NCBI GenBank assembly: GCA_017428265.1
Contig: JAFRRD010000013.1
Span: 1 to 58,372 of the forward strand
Direction of reading: 5' to 3'
From: Lachnospiraceae bacterium
GTDB taxonomy: Bacteria > Bacillota > Clostridia > Lachnospirales > Lachnospiraceae
Length of the DNA stretch: 58,372 bases
Shown: positions 15,577 through 24,460 of the stretch, one piece after another
How positions within the stretch are numbered: position 1 is the stretch's first letter
Layout of the letters: each line of letters begins with the position of its first letter
Notes under the pieces: model-generated
The model's database searches: none
Seen by the model: the letters and a program-made list of their open reading frames with translations, nothing else
What the model was told of the DNA's origin: nothing
Translations under genes and position numbers: made by a program

Positions 15577-16863
15577 ATGACTGAAATCAAGATGCCGTCT
15601 GCCGGTCAGACCACTGACGAGGCGAGGATCGTAAGCGTTAATGTCAAGGTCGGCGACACCGTAAAGCGTGGCGACGTACTCGTGGAAGCCGAAACAGATA
15701 AGGCTGTTCTTCCAGTCGAAAGTTTTGCTTCCGGAACAGTCCTGGCTGTTCTTGTACAGGAGGATTCTCCCGTGACCAAAGGCACTGTTCTGGTGGTTTT
15801 GGGTAAGGAAGGCGAAACCTTTGTGCCTGCCGCCATAACGGAAATCTCCGCAAAAAAAACACCGGTGGCAGCAACAACTTCCGAACAGCCAAAGGCTAAA
15901 GCGGGCGCTGTCCCTCAAAATACACTGCCGGCCATGCCGAACGCAAAAAAGGAAGCCCGGGAGCGCGGACTCTCTCTGGCGGATATTCCGGCTGCCAACG
16001 GTATATATATAAAGCAGTCAGATGTCACAGCTTTCGCCGAAGCCGCCACAGCCGAAAAGATCCGCAGTCTGCCCGAGCAGGAGGAATATCTTCCGATTGT
16101 CAGGGGCAGTGCACCTGTCCGTACGGAAAAAGCTGTTGAAGCTGACGATGATGAAGCACCGTACCGGATCATGCCCATGAGCCGGATGAGGAAAATCATC
16201 GGGCAGCGCATGCTGGAGTCTTCTCAAACCATACCTTCCTGGCAGTGTACCGTTTCCGTCGATATGACAAATGCCATAGCACTCCGCGATGCTTACAAGG
16301 CACAGGACGTCAGGCTTTCGTTCAATGATATTCTGATCAAAGCAGTCGCCGTGGCATCGCGCAGGTTCCCGCTCGTCAACGCCCGCTGGGAAGACGGCGA
16401 GATCCGCATTTACAGTCACACGAATGTCGGTCTGGCTGTTGTGACGGATGACGGCAACCTGGTCGTCCCGGTTGCCCGGTCAATCGACACCAAAAATCTG
16501 TCCTCCATCGCCGCCGAATACCGGGAACTCATCAAAAAAGCCCGCATCGGCAAGCTGGTGCCGGATGAAATGGGCTGCGGGAGCATTACGATCTCCAATC
16601 TCGGCATGTTTGACGTGGATCAGTTCGTCGCCATAGTCAATCCGCCGGAAAGCAGCATCCTGGCTGTTGGCCGCATCCGGAAGCAGCCCGTCTGGAACGG
16701 CGAAACCTTCATACCGAAGGATGTCATGACGGTCACCGGTTCCTTCGATCACCGCATGATCGACGGTGCCTACGGTGCGCAGTTCCTCAAAGAACTGAAA
16801 GCGCTTATGGAGAATCCCGTCTTATTCTGGGTCAACACGGAGGTGGCTCATGGAACAGTTTGA
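15577..16863 (+). CDS. acoC: Dihydrolipoamide acyltransferase (E2) of the same complex
   Basis: 428 residues. One N-terminal lipoyl domain has the lipoylated Lys in ETDKAVLPVE (Lys42). A peripheral-subunit-binding domain spans about residues 115-148 (PNAKKEARERGLSL..YIKQSDV). The catalytic acyltransferase domain runs from about 200 and ends with FDHRMIDGAYGAQFL, containing the active-site His and Asp. The acyl group moves from E1 to CoA here. Single-lipoyl E2 proteins fit AcoC or Gram-positive PDH. GGAGG is six bases upstream. The gene overlaps the E3 gene by 14 bases. Confidence 0.88.
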   Translation: MTEIKMPSAGQTTDEARIVSVNVKVGDTVKRGDVLVEAETDKAVLPVESFASGTVLAVLVQEDSPVTKGTVLVVLGKEGETFVPAAITEISAKKTPVAATTSEQPKAKAGAVPQNTLPAMPNAKKEARERGLSLADIPAANGIYIKQSDVTAFAEAATAEKIRSLPEQEEYLPIVRGSAPVRTEKAVEADDDEAPYRIMPMSRMRKIIGQRMLESSQTIPSWQCTVSVDMTNAIALRDAYKAQDVRLSFNDILIKAVAVASRRFPLVNARWEDGEIRIYSHTNVGLAVVTDDGNLVVPVARSIDTKNLSSIAAEYRELIKKARIGKLVPDEMGCGSITISNLGMFDVDQFVAIVNPPESSILAVGRIRKQPVWNGETFIPKDVMTVTGSFDHRMIDGAYGAQFLKELKALMENPVLFWVNTEVAHGTV

Positions 16864-18217
16864 TATTCTGGTGATCGGCGCCGGTCCCGGAGGGTACTCT
16901 CTGGCCATCGCCGCAGCGAAGAAGGGGCTGAAGGTCGCCGTTTTTGAAAAAGAACATATCGGCGGCACCTGCCTGAATGTCGGCTGCATTCCGACCAAAT
17001 ACCTCGTTGACAAAGCTGCTACCATGGAGAAGGTCCGTGCCCTATGTTCGAAGGAGATCTTTCGGGATGCCGGCAGTTTCAGTTTCAAGAAGATCATCGC
17101 CGGCAAGGATGAAGTCGTTGGCAAACTGACCGGCGGCATCAGCTTCCTGCTGAAAAAGACCGGCTGTGAGGTCGTAAGCGGCGAAGCTGTCCTTAAGCCG
17201 GACCGCGTCGTGGAATGCGCCGGCAGAACATTTCAGGGAAAAAATATCGTGATCGCGACAGGTGCTGAGACTATGATCATCCCGATTCCCGGCCACGAAC
17301 TCTGCATCGATTCCACACAAGCACTTAAGCTCACTTCTCTTCCCCGCAGTATGGTCGTCATGGGCGGCGGTGTGATCGGTCTGGAACTGGCCTGTGCCTT
17401 TGCTGCTTACGGTACAGAGGTCACAATCGTAGAAATGCTGCCGGAAATCATGGGACGCGAAGAAAAAGCTGCCGTCCGTATCGTTCTCCGGAGCATGGAA
17501 GCGCTCGGAATCACAGTGAAGACCAGTGCGAAAATGCTTCGCGTAGAAAAGGACGGAGTACTTCTTAAGGCCGTTTACAAAACGGAAAGCGGCGAGGAGT
17601 CCTCTGTCTGTGAGCAGGTCCTCATGGCAGTCGGCCGCAAAGCCCATCTGCCCGGTATCGACGCACAGGCGCTCGGTCTGGAGCTGGATGCAAAAAAATG
17701 CGTCAGAGTCGACAGCAGGCAGCGCACGAACCTTGAAGGCGTCTATGCCATCGGCGACGCTGCCGGCGGCCTGCAGCTTGCCCACGCAGCCTATGCCGAG
17801 GGAGAAAAGGCACTCGCCGACATCCTTGATGAAGAGCACACAGACAAAGTACCGGTTCCTGTCTGTACCTATACGATCCCCTGCTTTGCCCGCGTTGGCC
17901 TGACCTCTAAAGAAGCTCGCGAAGCCGGTTATGTGCCGGCTTTGGGCACCTTCGATTATGGGGCCAACGGCATGGCTCTTGCCGAAGGTGCCACTGGCTG
18001 CGTATTCGTTGTTGCCGATAAGGCCACCACACGGACCCTCGGGGTGACGATCGTTGGCGAAAATGCTTCTGAACTGATTGCCTTCGCCTCGCTAGCCGTT
18101 GCCGAGGGCCTGACAGCGAAGCAGTGGGAAGCCATGATCGTCGCTCACCCTTCGCTCAGCGAAGCCATACGCGAAGCCGCGCTCGACTGTTTCCGCAGAT
18201 CCGTGCACAAAGGTTGA
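16850..18217 (+). CDS. acoL: Dihydrolipoamide dehydrogenase (E3)
   Basis: 455 residues. FAD and NAD-dependent flavoprotein that reoxidises E2 dihydrolipoamide. Features are the FAD motif VIGAGPGGYSLAIAAAK, the redox disulfide GGTCLNVGCIPTK (Cys41/Cys46), the NAD motif VVMGGGVIGLELACAFAAYG, the second FAD motif GVYAIGDAAGG, and the catalytic His-Glu pair in VAHPSLSEAI near the C terminus. The start lies within the end of the E2 gene with GGAGGTGG upstream. It closes the four-gene operon, which has no regulator gene beside it. Confidence 0.93.
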   Translation: MEQFDILVIGAGPGGYSLAIAAAKKGLKVAVFEKEHIGGTCLNVGCIPTKYLVDKAATMEKVRALCSKEIFRDAGSFSFKKIIAGKDEVVGKLTGGISFLLKKTGCEVVSGEAVLKPDRVVECAGRTFQGKNIVIATGAETMIIPIPGHELCIDSTQALKLTSLPRSMVVMGGGVIGLELACAFAAYGTEVTIVEMLPEIMGREEKAAVRIVLRSMEALGITVKTSAKMLRVEKDGVLLKAVYKTESGEESSVCEQVLMAVGRKAHLPGIDAQALGLELDAKKCVRVDSRQRTNLEGVYAIGDAAGGLQLAHAAYAEGEKALADILDEEHTDKVPVPVCTYTIPCFARVGLTSKEAREAGYVPALGTFDYGANGMALAEGATGCVFVVADKATTRTLGVTIVGENASELIAFASLAVAEGLTAKQWEAMIVAHPSLSEAIREAALDCFRRSVHKG

Positions 18218-18242
18218 ACCATCTGTCTCTCCTTACAATATA

Positions 18243-18275
18243 ACCGCCCGCAGCTTGCTGCGGGCGGCCTTTTTC
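18243..18275 (+). terminator. Terminator of the dehydrogenase operon
   Basis: CCGCCCGCAG, loop CTTG, CTGCGGGCGG, then CCTTTTT. It stands between converging genes and ends the acoABCL-type transcript. Confidence 0.88.
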
Positions 18276-18309
18276 AGTCTGTTTTTTCCGTCCGGTGCCT
18301 TATCTCCCT

Positions 18310-19215
18310 TCAGAAAAGGACCGCGCACATAAACGACATGGCAATCACGCTGATGATCAGGTTCGCGGAAACACCGAAAGCCACACGGCTCCCTTCATAG
18401 CCCATATTCATAGCCATAGCCGGGGATCCCCCGGGGATCGGAGCAAGCAGGGCAATGATCATGGCGCTCCTGATCGTTCCAAAGGGAAGAACATTGAACC
18501 AGGCAAGCAGCAGAGCGCTTCCCGTTATGGCCAACCTGACCAGCAGGGCGGTGATATTGTCCTTCGGCAGCTTCTCAGGGAATTCAAAGAGCAGCCCCAA
18601 TGCCAGAAGAGCAACAGCCGTATTGGCATTTGCCAGAGGCTTCACCGCCATGATCACGGCTTCCGGCAAAGTGATGTGCAGCAGGCAGAGCGCCAGCATC
18701 CCGAAACTCGCGAGAGCAGGAATGTTATGAAGCAGTCCCCTGACCACAGTCTTCAATTCGGTTTTTTTCTCTCCGGCCGTCAGGATCTGCACCAGGACCG
18801 GAGTCACGATGTAGAAGAAGAAAGTGATCGAGATATTGAACATGATCACGGCCGCCACTTCATATTCTGAAGCGAAGCTTTGGATGACCGGCAGTGCAAA
18901 GCCGGAGATGTTGAAGCTGGGAATACAGTACATCATGATATACCTGGTCTCCAGCCCTTTTTTCCGGCACAGAAAGACAGCAGCAGCTACGAGTACCAGA
19001 TCGACTGCAAAGCCCCAGAGCAGAGCGATCCAGAGGTCCCGCGAAATGCTGAGACCATTCAGGTTGCAGATGACGACGAAGGGAAGCAGAACGTTGATGG
19101 AAAGCCTGGACAGCGTCTTTGCTGCCGACTGCGGAAAACTCCCTGTCTTTTTCAGGCCGTAACCGATAACGATCGCCAATATGATCCCGGCTGTTTTTAT
19201 CCAGACATTCAGCAT
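18310..19215 (-). CDS. AEC (auxin efflux carrier) family permease
   Basis: 301 residues, about ten hydrophobic segments in two similar halves. The family-like GYGLKKTG region in helix 1 is followed by NVLLPFVVICNL. The second half has IPALASFGMLALCLL and the C-terminal LLAPIPGGSPAMAMNMGYEG. Members transport organic anions such as malate, malonate or auxin-like acids. It is the last gene of the operon starting with the transketolase, 38 bases after the SDR gene, so it may export or import an intermediate of that pathway. Direction and substrate cannot be told. Confidence 0.85.
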   Translation of the reverse strand: MLNVWIKTAGIILAIVIGYGLKKTGSFPQSAAKTLSRLSINVLLPFVVICNLNGLSISRDLWIALLWGFAVDLVLVAAAVFLCRKKGLETRYIMMYCIPSFNISGFALPVIQSFASEYEVAAVIMFNISITFFFYIVTPVLVQILTAGEKKTELKTVVRGLLHNIPALASFGMLALCLLHITLPEAVIMAVKPLANANTAVALLALGLLFEFPEKLPKDNITALLVRLAITGSALLLAWFNVLPFGTIRSAMIIALLAPIPGGSPAMAMNMGYEGSRVAFGVSANLIISVIAMSFMCAVLF

Positions 19216-19252
19216 GGGTCTTCTTTCCTTCCGCTTCCCCTCGAATGTTCAC

Positions 19253-20011
19253 TCAGCAGAAATATGCTCCGCCGTTGACGTGCACCACCTGGCCTGTGAC
19301 AAAACCTGCTCCGTCGGAAAGGAGCATGATGACCGGGCGGATCAGATCCTGCGGTGTGCCACGGCGTCCCAGTGGGATCTTTTTGATACTGGCCGCATAG
19401 CTCTCTGGATCACGTCCCACCAGTGTCATCGGGGTGTCGATGCTGGCCGGCGCGATCACGTTCACGCGGACACCGAAAGGCGCCATTTCTCTGGCCATGC
19501 CGCGGCTTAAGGAGACGACACCGCCCTTGGCTGCCGCATATAAAGAAGTGCCCATAAGACCACCGCCGCTGAATGCCGCAATCGATGCAAAGTTCACGAT
19601 GGAGCCATACCCCTGTTCCTTCATTGCCTTTGCTGCAGCAAACCCCAGATAGTATGTCGAGTATAAGTCGATGTGCATCAGTTTGTCAAACCATTCGGCT
19701 GTGGAGTCCAGAAACAGTGTTTTGTCGGATATGCCCGCACAGTGAACAAGACCGTCCAGATGGCCGTATTTGTCCACCGCCATCTGCACACCGGCATTTA
19801 CCATCTCCTGCTTCGTGATATCCATCACGCAGGCTTCGCAGGGATAGCCAAGGGTCCTGAGCTCCGCCACCGCTTCTTCCAGCTTGGGCGCATTGATATC
19901 CGCCATAATCAGCGTCGCGCCTTCTTCTGCGCAGCCCCGGCACACGGCATTGGCGATACCTTGTGCCGCACCGGTGATCAGGATCACTTTTCCTTTCAGT
20001 TCGTTTTCCAT
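19253..20011 (-). CDS. Short-chain dehydrogenase/reductase
   Basis: 252 residues, classical SDR. NAD(P)-binding ITGAAQGIANAV lies near residue 12, followed by MDI, then HCAGISD (variant of NNAG), the catalytic Ser region SIAAFSGG and the YAAAK active site. PGR..TPQDL, common in bacterial SDRs, is near the C terminus. The Asp of VIMADINAPKL after beta-2 favours NAD over NADP. I chose ATG 20011 because AAGGAG lies six bases upstream of it, while the ATG at 20017 abuts that site. It lies between a TRAP-linked M20 hydrolase and an AEC permease, so it probably oxidises a hydroxyl of the imported substrate. Confidence 0.88.
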   Translation of the reverse strand: MENELKGKVILITGAAQGIANAVCRGCAEEGATLIMADINAPKLEEAVAELRTLGYPCEACVMDITKQEMVNAGVQMAVDKYGHLDGLVHCAGISDKTLFLDSTAEWFDKLMHIDLYSTYYLGFAAAKAMKEQGYGSIVNFASIAAFSGGGLMGTSLYAAAKGGVVSLSRGMAREMAPFGVRVNVIAPASIDTPMTLVGRDPESYAASIKKIPLGRRGTPQDLIRPVIMLLSDGAGFVTGQVVHVNGGAYFC

Positions 20012-20022
20012 GGTCATCTCCT

Positions 20023-21360
20023 TTATTGCTTCGCCATGATCCGCATGATCCGGGCGATATGTTCGATATTTTGATAATAATTTTCCACGACAATGCTCTC
20101 ATTTGCGGCATGATCGTTTGACAGACTGTCCCCGACGCCCGCATCAGATACAGTCGGCACGCCGAGAAGCTCGGTAAAAACATATTTCGGGCCGGTTCCC
20201 GAAGAGATCGGAACCACAAGCGGTTGTACCCCGTATGTCTCCCGTGCAGACTCTTCCACTGCTTTCACAAAAGGGTCCTCGATATCGGTATAGGACGGCC
20301 GGATCCGGTCCTGGTCCGCGATGACTTCACAGTCGCTGAAGCCGTTCTCCCGGAGGTGGTCTCGTAGCGCCTGCAGCAGGGTCTCCGCATCCTGATCCGG
20401 TACGATGTAGAAACGCAGGTGCGCCGTCGCTTCGCAGGGCAGGACGTCCCTCGCTACGGACGAGCTTTCAACAGCGTAGCACGAGACCACCGGCGTCAGC
20501 GTGCTGCGCAGCATAGCCTGATCCGGGCCGATTCCGCCGGCAAGGCGCCGGCATCCCGTCATGGCACGGAAGCTTTCCGCATCAAAAGGGATCCCCGCAG
20601 CTGCTTTCTCCAATGCCGGCGATCTTCTGACCGCATCATAAAAGCCTTTGATCATTACATTCTGATCAGCATCAAACAGGCTGGCCACCGCCTGCATAAC
20701 TCTCGTCAACGCATTGGGCACCAGTGCCGCATTCAATTCATGCAGATCCTTATCTGCTGTACGGCAAATAAGATGTACGATAAAGTTGCCCCTCGATCCG
20801 CAATTGATCCGGGGCATACCCTTTTCATTCCGCCGCCATCCGGGATAGAGACACCCGTTGGCACGGAGAAGCTCTCTGTGCGCATTTACAAAGCCGTACA
20901 GGTCGGGACTGTTTGCCTCCTCGTCGCCTTCCAGCAGAAATTTGACCGTAACCGGGTGTTCTCCGAGCTTATCCAGGCATTTTACGGCAAATAAGCGCGC
21001 CAGAAAGCTGCTTTTATGGTCCGACGTTCCTCTGCCGTACAGACGTCCTTCACGCAGGCACGGTTCAAAGGGATCCGATTCCCAATCTGCACGGTTTACC
21101 GGTACGACGTCATAATGATTATAGAAAAGGATAGTCTTGTCTCCGGAGCCCTTCTTTTCCGCATAGATGACCGGCCGGTGCCCGGTCGGATGCACCTTCA
21201 CGGAAAACCCGGTCTCCTGCAGTTCGTGCACGATCCAGTCTACACATTTTGCCACGTTTTCTTCCGGACCGCCCACATAAACCGGGAGACGGCACAGTTC
21301 AAGCAGCTTTGCCAGATATTCCTGTTTGTTTTCTTGTATATATTCTCTGATCATGACCAT
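20023..21360 (-). CDS. M20 family metallohydrolase (peptidase/amidase)
   Basis: About 445 residues. All di-zinc ligand motifs are present: FYNHYDVVPVNRADWESDPF (His), GRGTSDHKSS (bridging Asp), LLEGDEEANS (Glu-Glu), and a C-terminal SLSNDHAANE His. A lid domain sits between them. M20 enzymes cleave peptide, amide, carbamoyl or acyl-amino bonds, so the imported TRAP substrate may be an N-acyl or dipeptide-like compound. The start is uncertain: ATG 21360 or 21354 has no clear Shine-Dalgarno, and an upstream in-frame extension to 21420 looks non-coding. A long inverted repeat lies directly upstream. Confidence 0.86.
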   Translation of the reverse strand: MVMIREYIQENKQEYLAKLLELCRLPVYVGGPEENVAKCVDWIVHELQETGFSVKVHPTGHRPVIYAEKKGSGDKTILFYNHYDVVPVNRADWESDPFEPCLREGRLYGRGTSDHKSSFLARLFAVKCLDKLGEHPVTVKFLLEGDEEANSPDLYGFVNAHRELLRANGCLYPGWRRNEKGMPRINCGSRGNFIVHLICRTADKDLHELNAALVPNALTRVMQAVASLFDADQNVMIKGFYDAVRRSPALEKAAAGIPFDAESFRAMTGCRRLAGGIGPDQAMLRSTLTPVVSCYAVESSSVARDVLPCEATAHLRFYIVPDQDAETLLQALRDHLRENGFSDCEVIADQDRIRPSYTDIEDPFVKAVEESARETYGVQPLVVPISSGTGPKYVFTELLGVPTVSDAGVGDSLSNDHAANESIVVENYYQNIEHIARIMRIMAKQ

Positions 21361-21367
21361 ATAAATG

Positions 21368-21440
21368 GGGCTGCTGCAAAACAGTCCCTCACGGCAGTCA
21401 TCTCCCCGTTTCGGATTCACATACGTGTTTGCAGCAGCCC
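21368..21440 (-). repeat. Inverted repeat in the M20 gene leader
   Basis: GGGCTGCTGCAAA (21368-21380) and TTTGCAGCAGCCC (21428-21440) are a perfect 13-bp inverted repeat 47 bases apart, between the TAXI and M20 genes. In the minus-strand mRNA it would form a long stem-loop ending eight bases before the M20 start. There is no U-tract, so it is more likely a processing, stability or translation-control element than a terminator. Confidence 0.65.
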
Positions 21441-21455
21441 GTCCTGTCTGTCGGC

Positions 21456-22496
21456 TTATTTCAGGATGCCGGCTTCCTTGTAGTATTCTTCAGCACCGGG
21501 ATGAAGCGGGATGCCACAGTTGGCAGCATTCGCCGGATCAAAGGCGCCAAGTGCGGCATAGCCCTCTCCCCAGGCCTGTTTGTTCTCCGCAAGGCACTTG
21601 GCCAGGTTGTAAGCCAAATCATTGGAGACCTGACCGGAGATGATCAGAACGACCGTATCCGCGATGGTCGGGATATCTTCCGTATTGGTGTAGGTACCGG
21701 CCGGGATGCTCTCCTGGGTATAGCCATACTTTTCGCACGCTGCTTTTGCCTTGTCATCCGGGATCTTCAGGAAGGTGATCTTCTTGGCAGAGGACATTTC
21801 AGTAATAACACCAAGCGGGATGGCCGCAAGGTTGGCGTTGCCGTTGACCTGTCCGTCCTTCACGGCATCGCAGCCTTCCTGTGCGGAAATGTACTGGATG
21901 CTGCCGCCCCAGGATTCAATGTCGGCATAGCTGACACCGTACTGTTCCAGAACGCGACTGAAAGCAACTTCATTGCCGCCGGCACGAGGACCGACTGCCA
22001 TCTTGATACCTTCTTTGTTGTTGATGATGTCATCCAGGGTCTGATACTTGTAATCCGCCGGTACGCACAGATGCAGGAACTGTTTCACGCTCAGATTGCA
22101 GAGAGCATACATATTGTCGCTCTTCTCATAATCACCTGAGCCCGCCTTCGCAGCAACTGCGTTCGTGATGTAAGTGAAGCCGATCTGCGCGTCCGTGCCG
22201 CCGTTAACGACAGTCGGATTGGATGCACCGCCACCGGGCAGAAGGGTCATCTTCAAACCAGGGATGTTGCTTTCGAACTTGTCATTAAACAGTGCGCCCA
22301 TGATATACCAGCCGCCGCCGGACGAACCGGTGATCAGGGACAGGTATTCATCCTTTGCCAGTTTGCGGTAGCCGCCGGCAGTCGTTTCCTGCTGTGCCTT
22401 TTCAGTCGCCGCAGGAGTGGATTCATTTTTGCTGCCGCAAGCCGCAAGGGACAGAACCATGCACACGCACAGCAGCAGAGCCAGTAACTTTTTCAT
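21456..22496 (-). CDS. TAXI-type TRAP transporter solute-binding lipoprotein
   Basis: 346 residues. Lipoprotein signal with Cys at residue 20 (LSLAAC), a short Thr/Gln linker, then a TAXI receptor domain. Typical pieces are LITGSSGGGWYIMGA near the start, NGGTDAQIGFTYITNAVAAKAG, and GPRAGGNEVAFSRVLEQYG. TAXI receptors bind small organic anions or amino acids outside the cell and deliver them to a fused TRAP permease, which is encoded 29 bases upstream. Family members are known for 2-oxoglutarate and glutamate, but many have unknown ligands. Binding residues cannot be assigned by eye. Confidence 0.92.
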   Translation of the reverse strand: MKKLLALLLCVCMVLSLAACGSKNESTPAATEKAQQETTAGGYRKLAKDEYLSLITGSSGGGWYIMGALFNDKFESNIPGLKMTLLPGGGASNPTVVNGGTDAQIGFTYITNAVAAKAGSGDYEKSDNMYALCNLSVKQFLHLCVPADYKYQTLDDIINNKEGIKMAVGPRAGGNEVAFSRVLEQYGVSYADIESWGGSIQYISAQEGCDAVKDGQVNGNANLAAIPLGVITEMSSAKKITFLKIPDDKAKAACEKYGYTQESIPAGTYTNTEDIPTIADTVVLIISGQVSNDLAYNLAKCLAENKQAWGEGYAALGAFDPANAANCGIPLHPGAEEYYKEAGILK

Positions 22497-22525
22497 ATTC
22501 GTTCCTCCTTTTTTCAGAACATTTT

Positions 22526-24448
22526 TTATGCTTTCGCTTCAACCGAACCCTTCTTCCAGGGTTGGGCAAAAACCGCAACAACAGCAAACAGACCGATACC
22601 GATAAGGTCAGTCGTCGTGCCGCTGACGATCATACAGACAGCCGATGCCAGAAGCAGGAGCCGGAACGGCCAGTTCAGTTTTTTGGACATGAAGAGTCCC
22701 TGAACACCGCCAGCCAGAGCATAGATACCCACTAGTGCCGTGGCGATCGCCTGAATGATCGTAATTGCGCTCCCTTCCAGGAAAAGCGCATTGGAAAGTG
22801 TAAAGATCCACGGGATTATGTACGCCGCTATGCCCAGTTTCATCGCTTGGAACCCTGTCTTATTGACATTGGCGCCGGCCAGGTTGCCGCCGGCGTAAGC
22901 TGCCATGGCGACAGGCGGTGTAATGGTTGAGAACGCTACATAGTAGAAGCAGAACATATGAGAGGTCAGCGCCGGCACGCCGAATTGCGACAGTGCAGAC
23001 GGTGCAAAGATCGCGACCAACAGATATGCTGCCGGAGTCGGCAGCCCCATTCCCAGAATGATCGTAATGATCATCGTCAGCAGCATGGCGATCCAGAGCT
23101 GTCCGTTTGCCATATGAACGATAAGAGAGGTCAGTTTCAGTCCGAGGCCGGTCAGCTGAATGGAACCGACAACGATAGAAGCACAGGCAAGCGGCGCCGC
23201 GATACTGACCGACATACGTCCCGTCTGGTCCAGCATTTTCAGGATATTCTTCGGAGCAATGCTCTTTCTGTCATGGATAAAACCCACGATCAACGTGGTT
23301 AGAATGGCCAGGAATGCTGCCCTGAACACGCTGTAGCCCATCAGAATAACCACGATAATGACCACGATGGGCAGCATCATATAGCTATTCTTCAGGGTAT
23401 GCTTCCAGTCCACTTTGACCTTTTCGGCCTTTTGCATCCCCATTTTCTGCGCTTCCATGTCGACAAACAGCCACAGAGACAGATAATACAGAATCGCCGG
23501 AATGATTGCGGATTTGGCGATCGTAAGGTAACTCACCCCGATAAAGTCAGCGATCAGGAAGGCTGTGGACCCCATGACCGGCGGCATGATCGCACCGCCG
23601 GACGAAGCAACCGCTTCAGTCGCACCGGCAAATTTCGGTTCAAAGCCGGCTTTCTTCATCAGCGGGATCGTAAAGGTACCGGTCGCGTAGACATTGGCGA
23701 CTGCAGAACCTGAGATCGAGCCAAACAGACCGGACGCCAGGACCGAACATTTTGCCGCGCCGCCACGCAGTCCGCTCGTCAGCGTCGTCGCAAATTCGAT
23801 AAAGAAATGCCCGACACCGGTCGCTTCCATAAAGACGCCGAACATGACAAAGAGAAAGACGTAGCTGGCCGATACGTTGACTGTCGAGCCGAACAAACCA
23901 TCTGAGGTCAGAAACATATAGCTCAGGTAGCTCTTCCAGTTCACACCGGGGCCGTTCAGAAAGCCCGGCAGATATTTGGCAAACAGCGTCTGTCCCACGA
24001 ACAACGCTGCCACGATGATCAATGCCCAGCCGGTCGTTCGCCGCGTTAGTTCGATGATAAAGATGAACGTCAGAATGATGAAGACATAGTCCAAGCTGTT
24101 CAGCTTTGTGATCGGGAACATATACAGGGAGAAGCGTTCGAAATTCAGTACGATGTACAGGTAGATCGAAGCGGCCAGCAGCGAGAACAGGATGTCTCGT
24201 ATCACGGAAAATGTGTTGTCCGCCTTTTTGCTGCTCTTGTAAGTAAGGAAACCAATCACCATGGCAAAGCACACGTGAAGCGGACGGTGACGGAGCCATT
24301 CAGGGGTCCCGAAAACCGCAGTATACACGTGATACAAGGACATTGCGATCGCTACGACCGATACAAATTTGTCCAGGATCCCGGACAACGGTCTTTGCGC
24401 CTTCCCATTTGGTTCCAGGGAAACCCCCAATTTTCCAGCTAAGCTCAT
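22526..24448 (-). CDS. TRAP transporter fused 4TM/12TM permease
   Basis: 640 residues with many hydrophobic helices. The N-terminal quarter (about residues 25-190) corresponds to the small DctQ-like subunit and the rest to the large DctM-like subunit. The DctM part shows GLFGSISGSAVANVYATGTF, AVASSGGAIMPPVMGSTAFL, and GMGLPTPAAYLLVAIFAP, with its second-half partner ITPPVAMAAYAGGNLAG. Such fusions work with TAXI receptors and use the sodium gradient. It follows the transketolase genes by 12 bases and precedes the receptor, so uptake and catabolism are in one operon. Confidence 0.93.
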   Translation of the reverse strand: MSLAGKLGVSLEPNGKAQRPLSGILDKFVSVVAIAMSLYHVYTAVFGTPEWLRHRPLHVCFAMVIGFLTYKSSKKADNTFSVIRDILFSLLAASIYLYIVLNFERFSLYMFPITKLNSLDYVFIILTFIFIIELTRRTTGWALIIVAALFVGQTLFAKYLPGFLNGPGVNWKSYLSYMFLTSDGLFGSTVNVSASYVFLFVMFGVFMEATGVGHFFIEFATTLTSGLRGGAAKCSVLASGLFGSISGSAVANVYATGTFTIPLMKKAGFEPKFAGATEAVASSGGAIMPPVMGSTAFLIADFIGVSYLTIAKSAIIPAILYYLSLWLFVDMEAQKMGMQKAEKVKVDWKHTLKNSYMMLPIVVIIVVILMGYSVFRAAFLAILTTLIVGFIHDRKSIAPKNILKMLDQTGRMSVSIAAPLACASIVVGSIQLTGLGLKLTSLIVHMANGQLWIAMLLTMIITIILGMGLPTPAAYLLVAIFAPSALSQFGVPALTSHMFCFYYVAFSTITPPVAMAAYAGGNLAGANVNKTGFQAMKLGIAAYIIPWIFTLSNALFLEGSAITIIQAIATALVGIYALAGGVQGLFMSKKLNWPFRLLLLASAVCMIVSGTTTDLIGIGLFAVVAVFAQPWKKGSVEAKA

Positions 24449-24460
24449 ACAGATCTCCTT

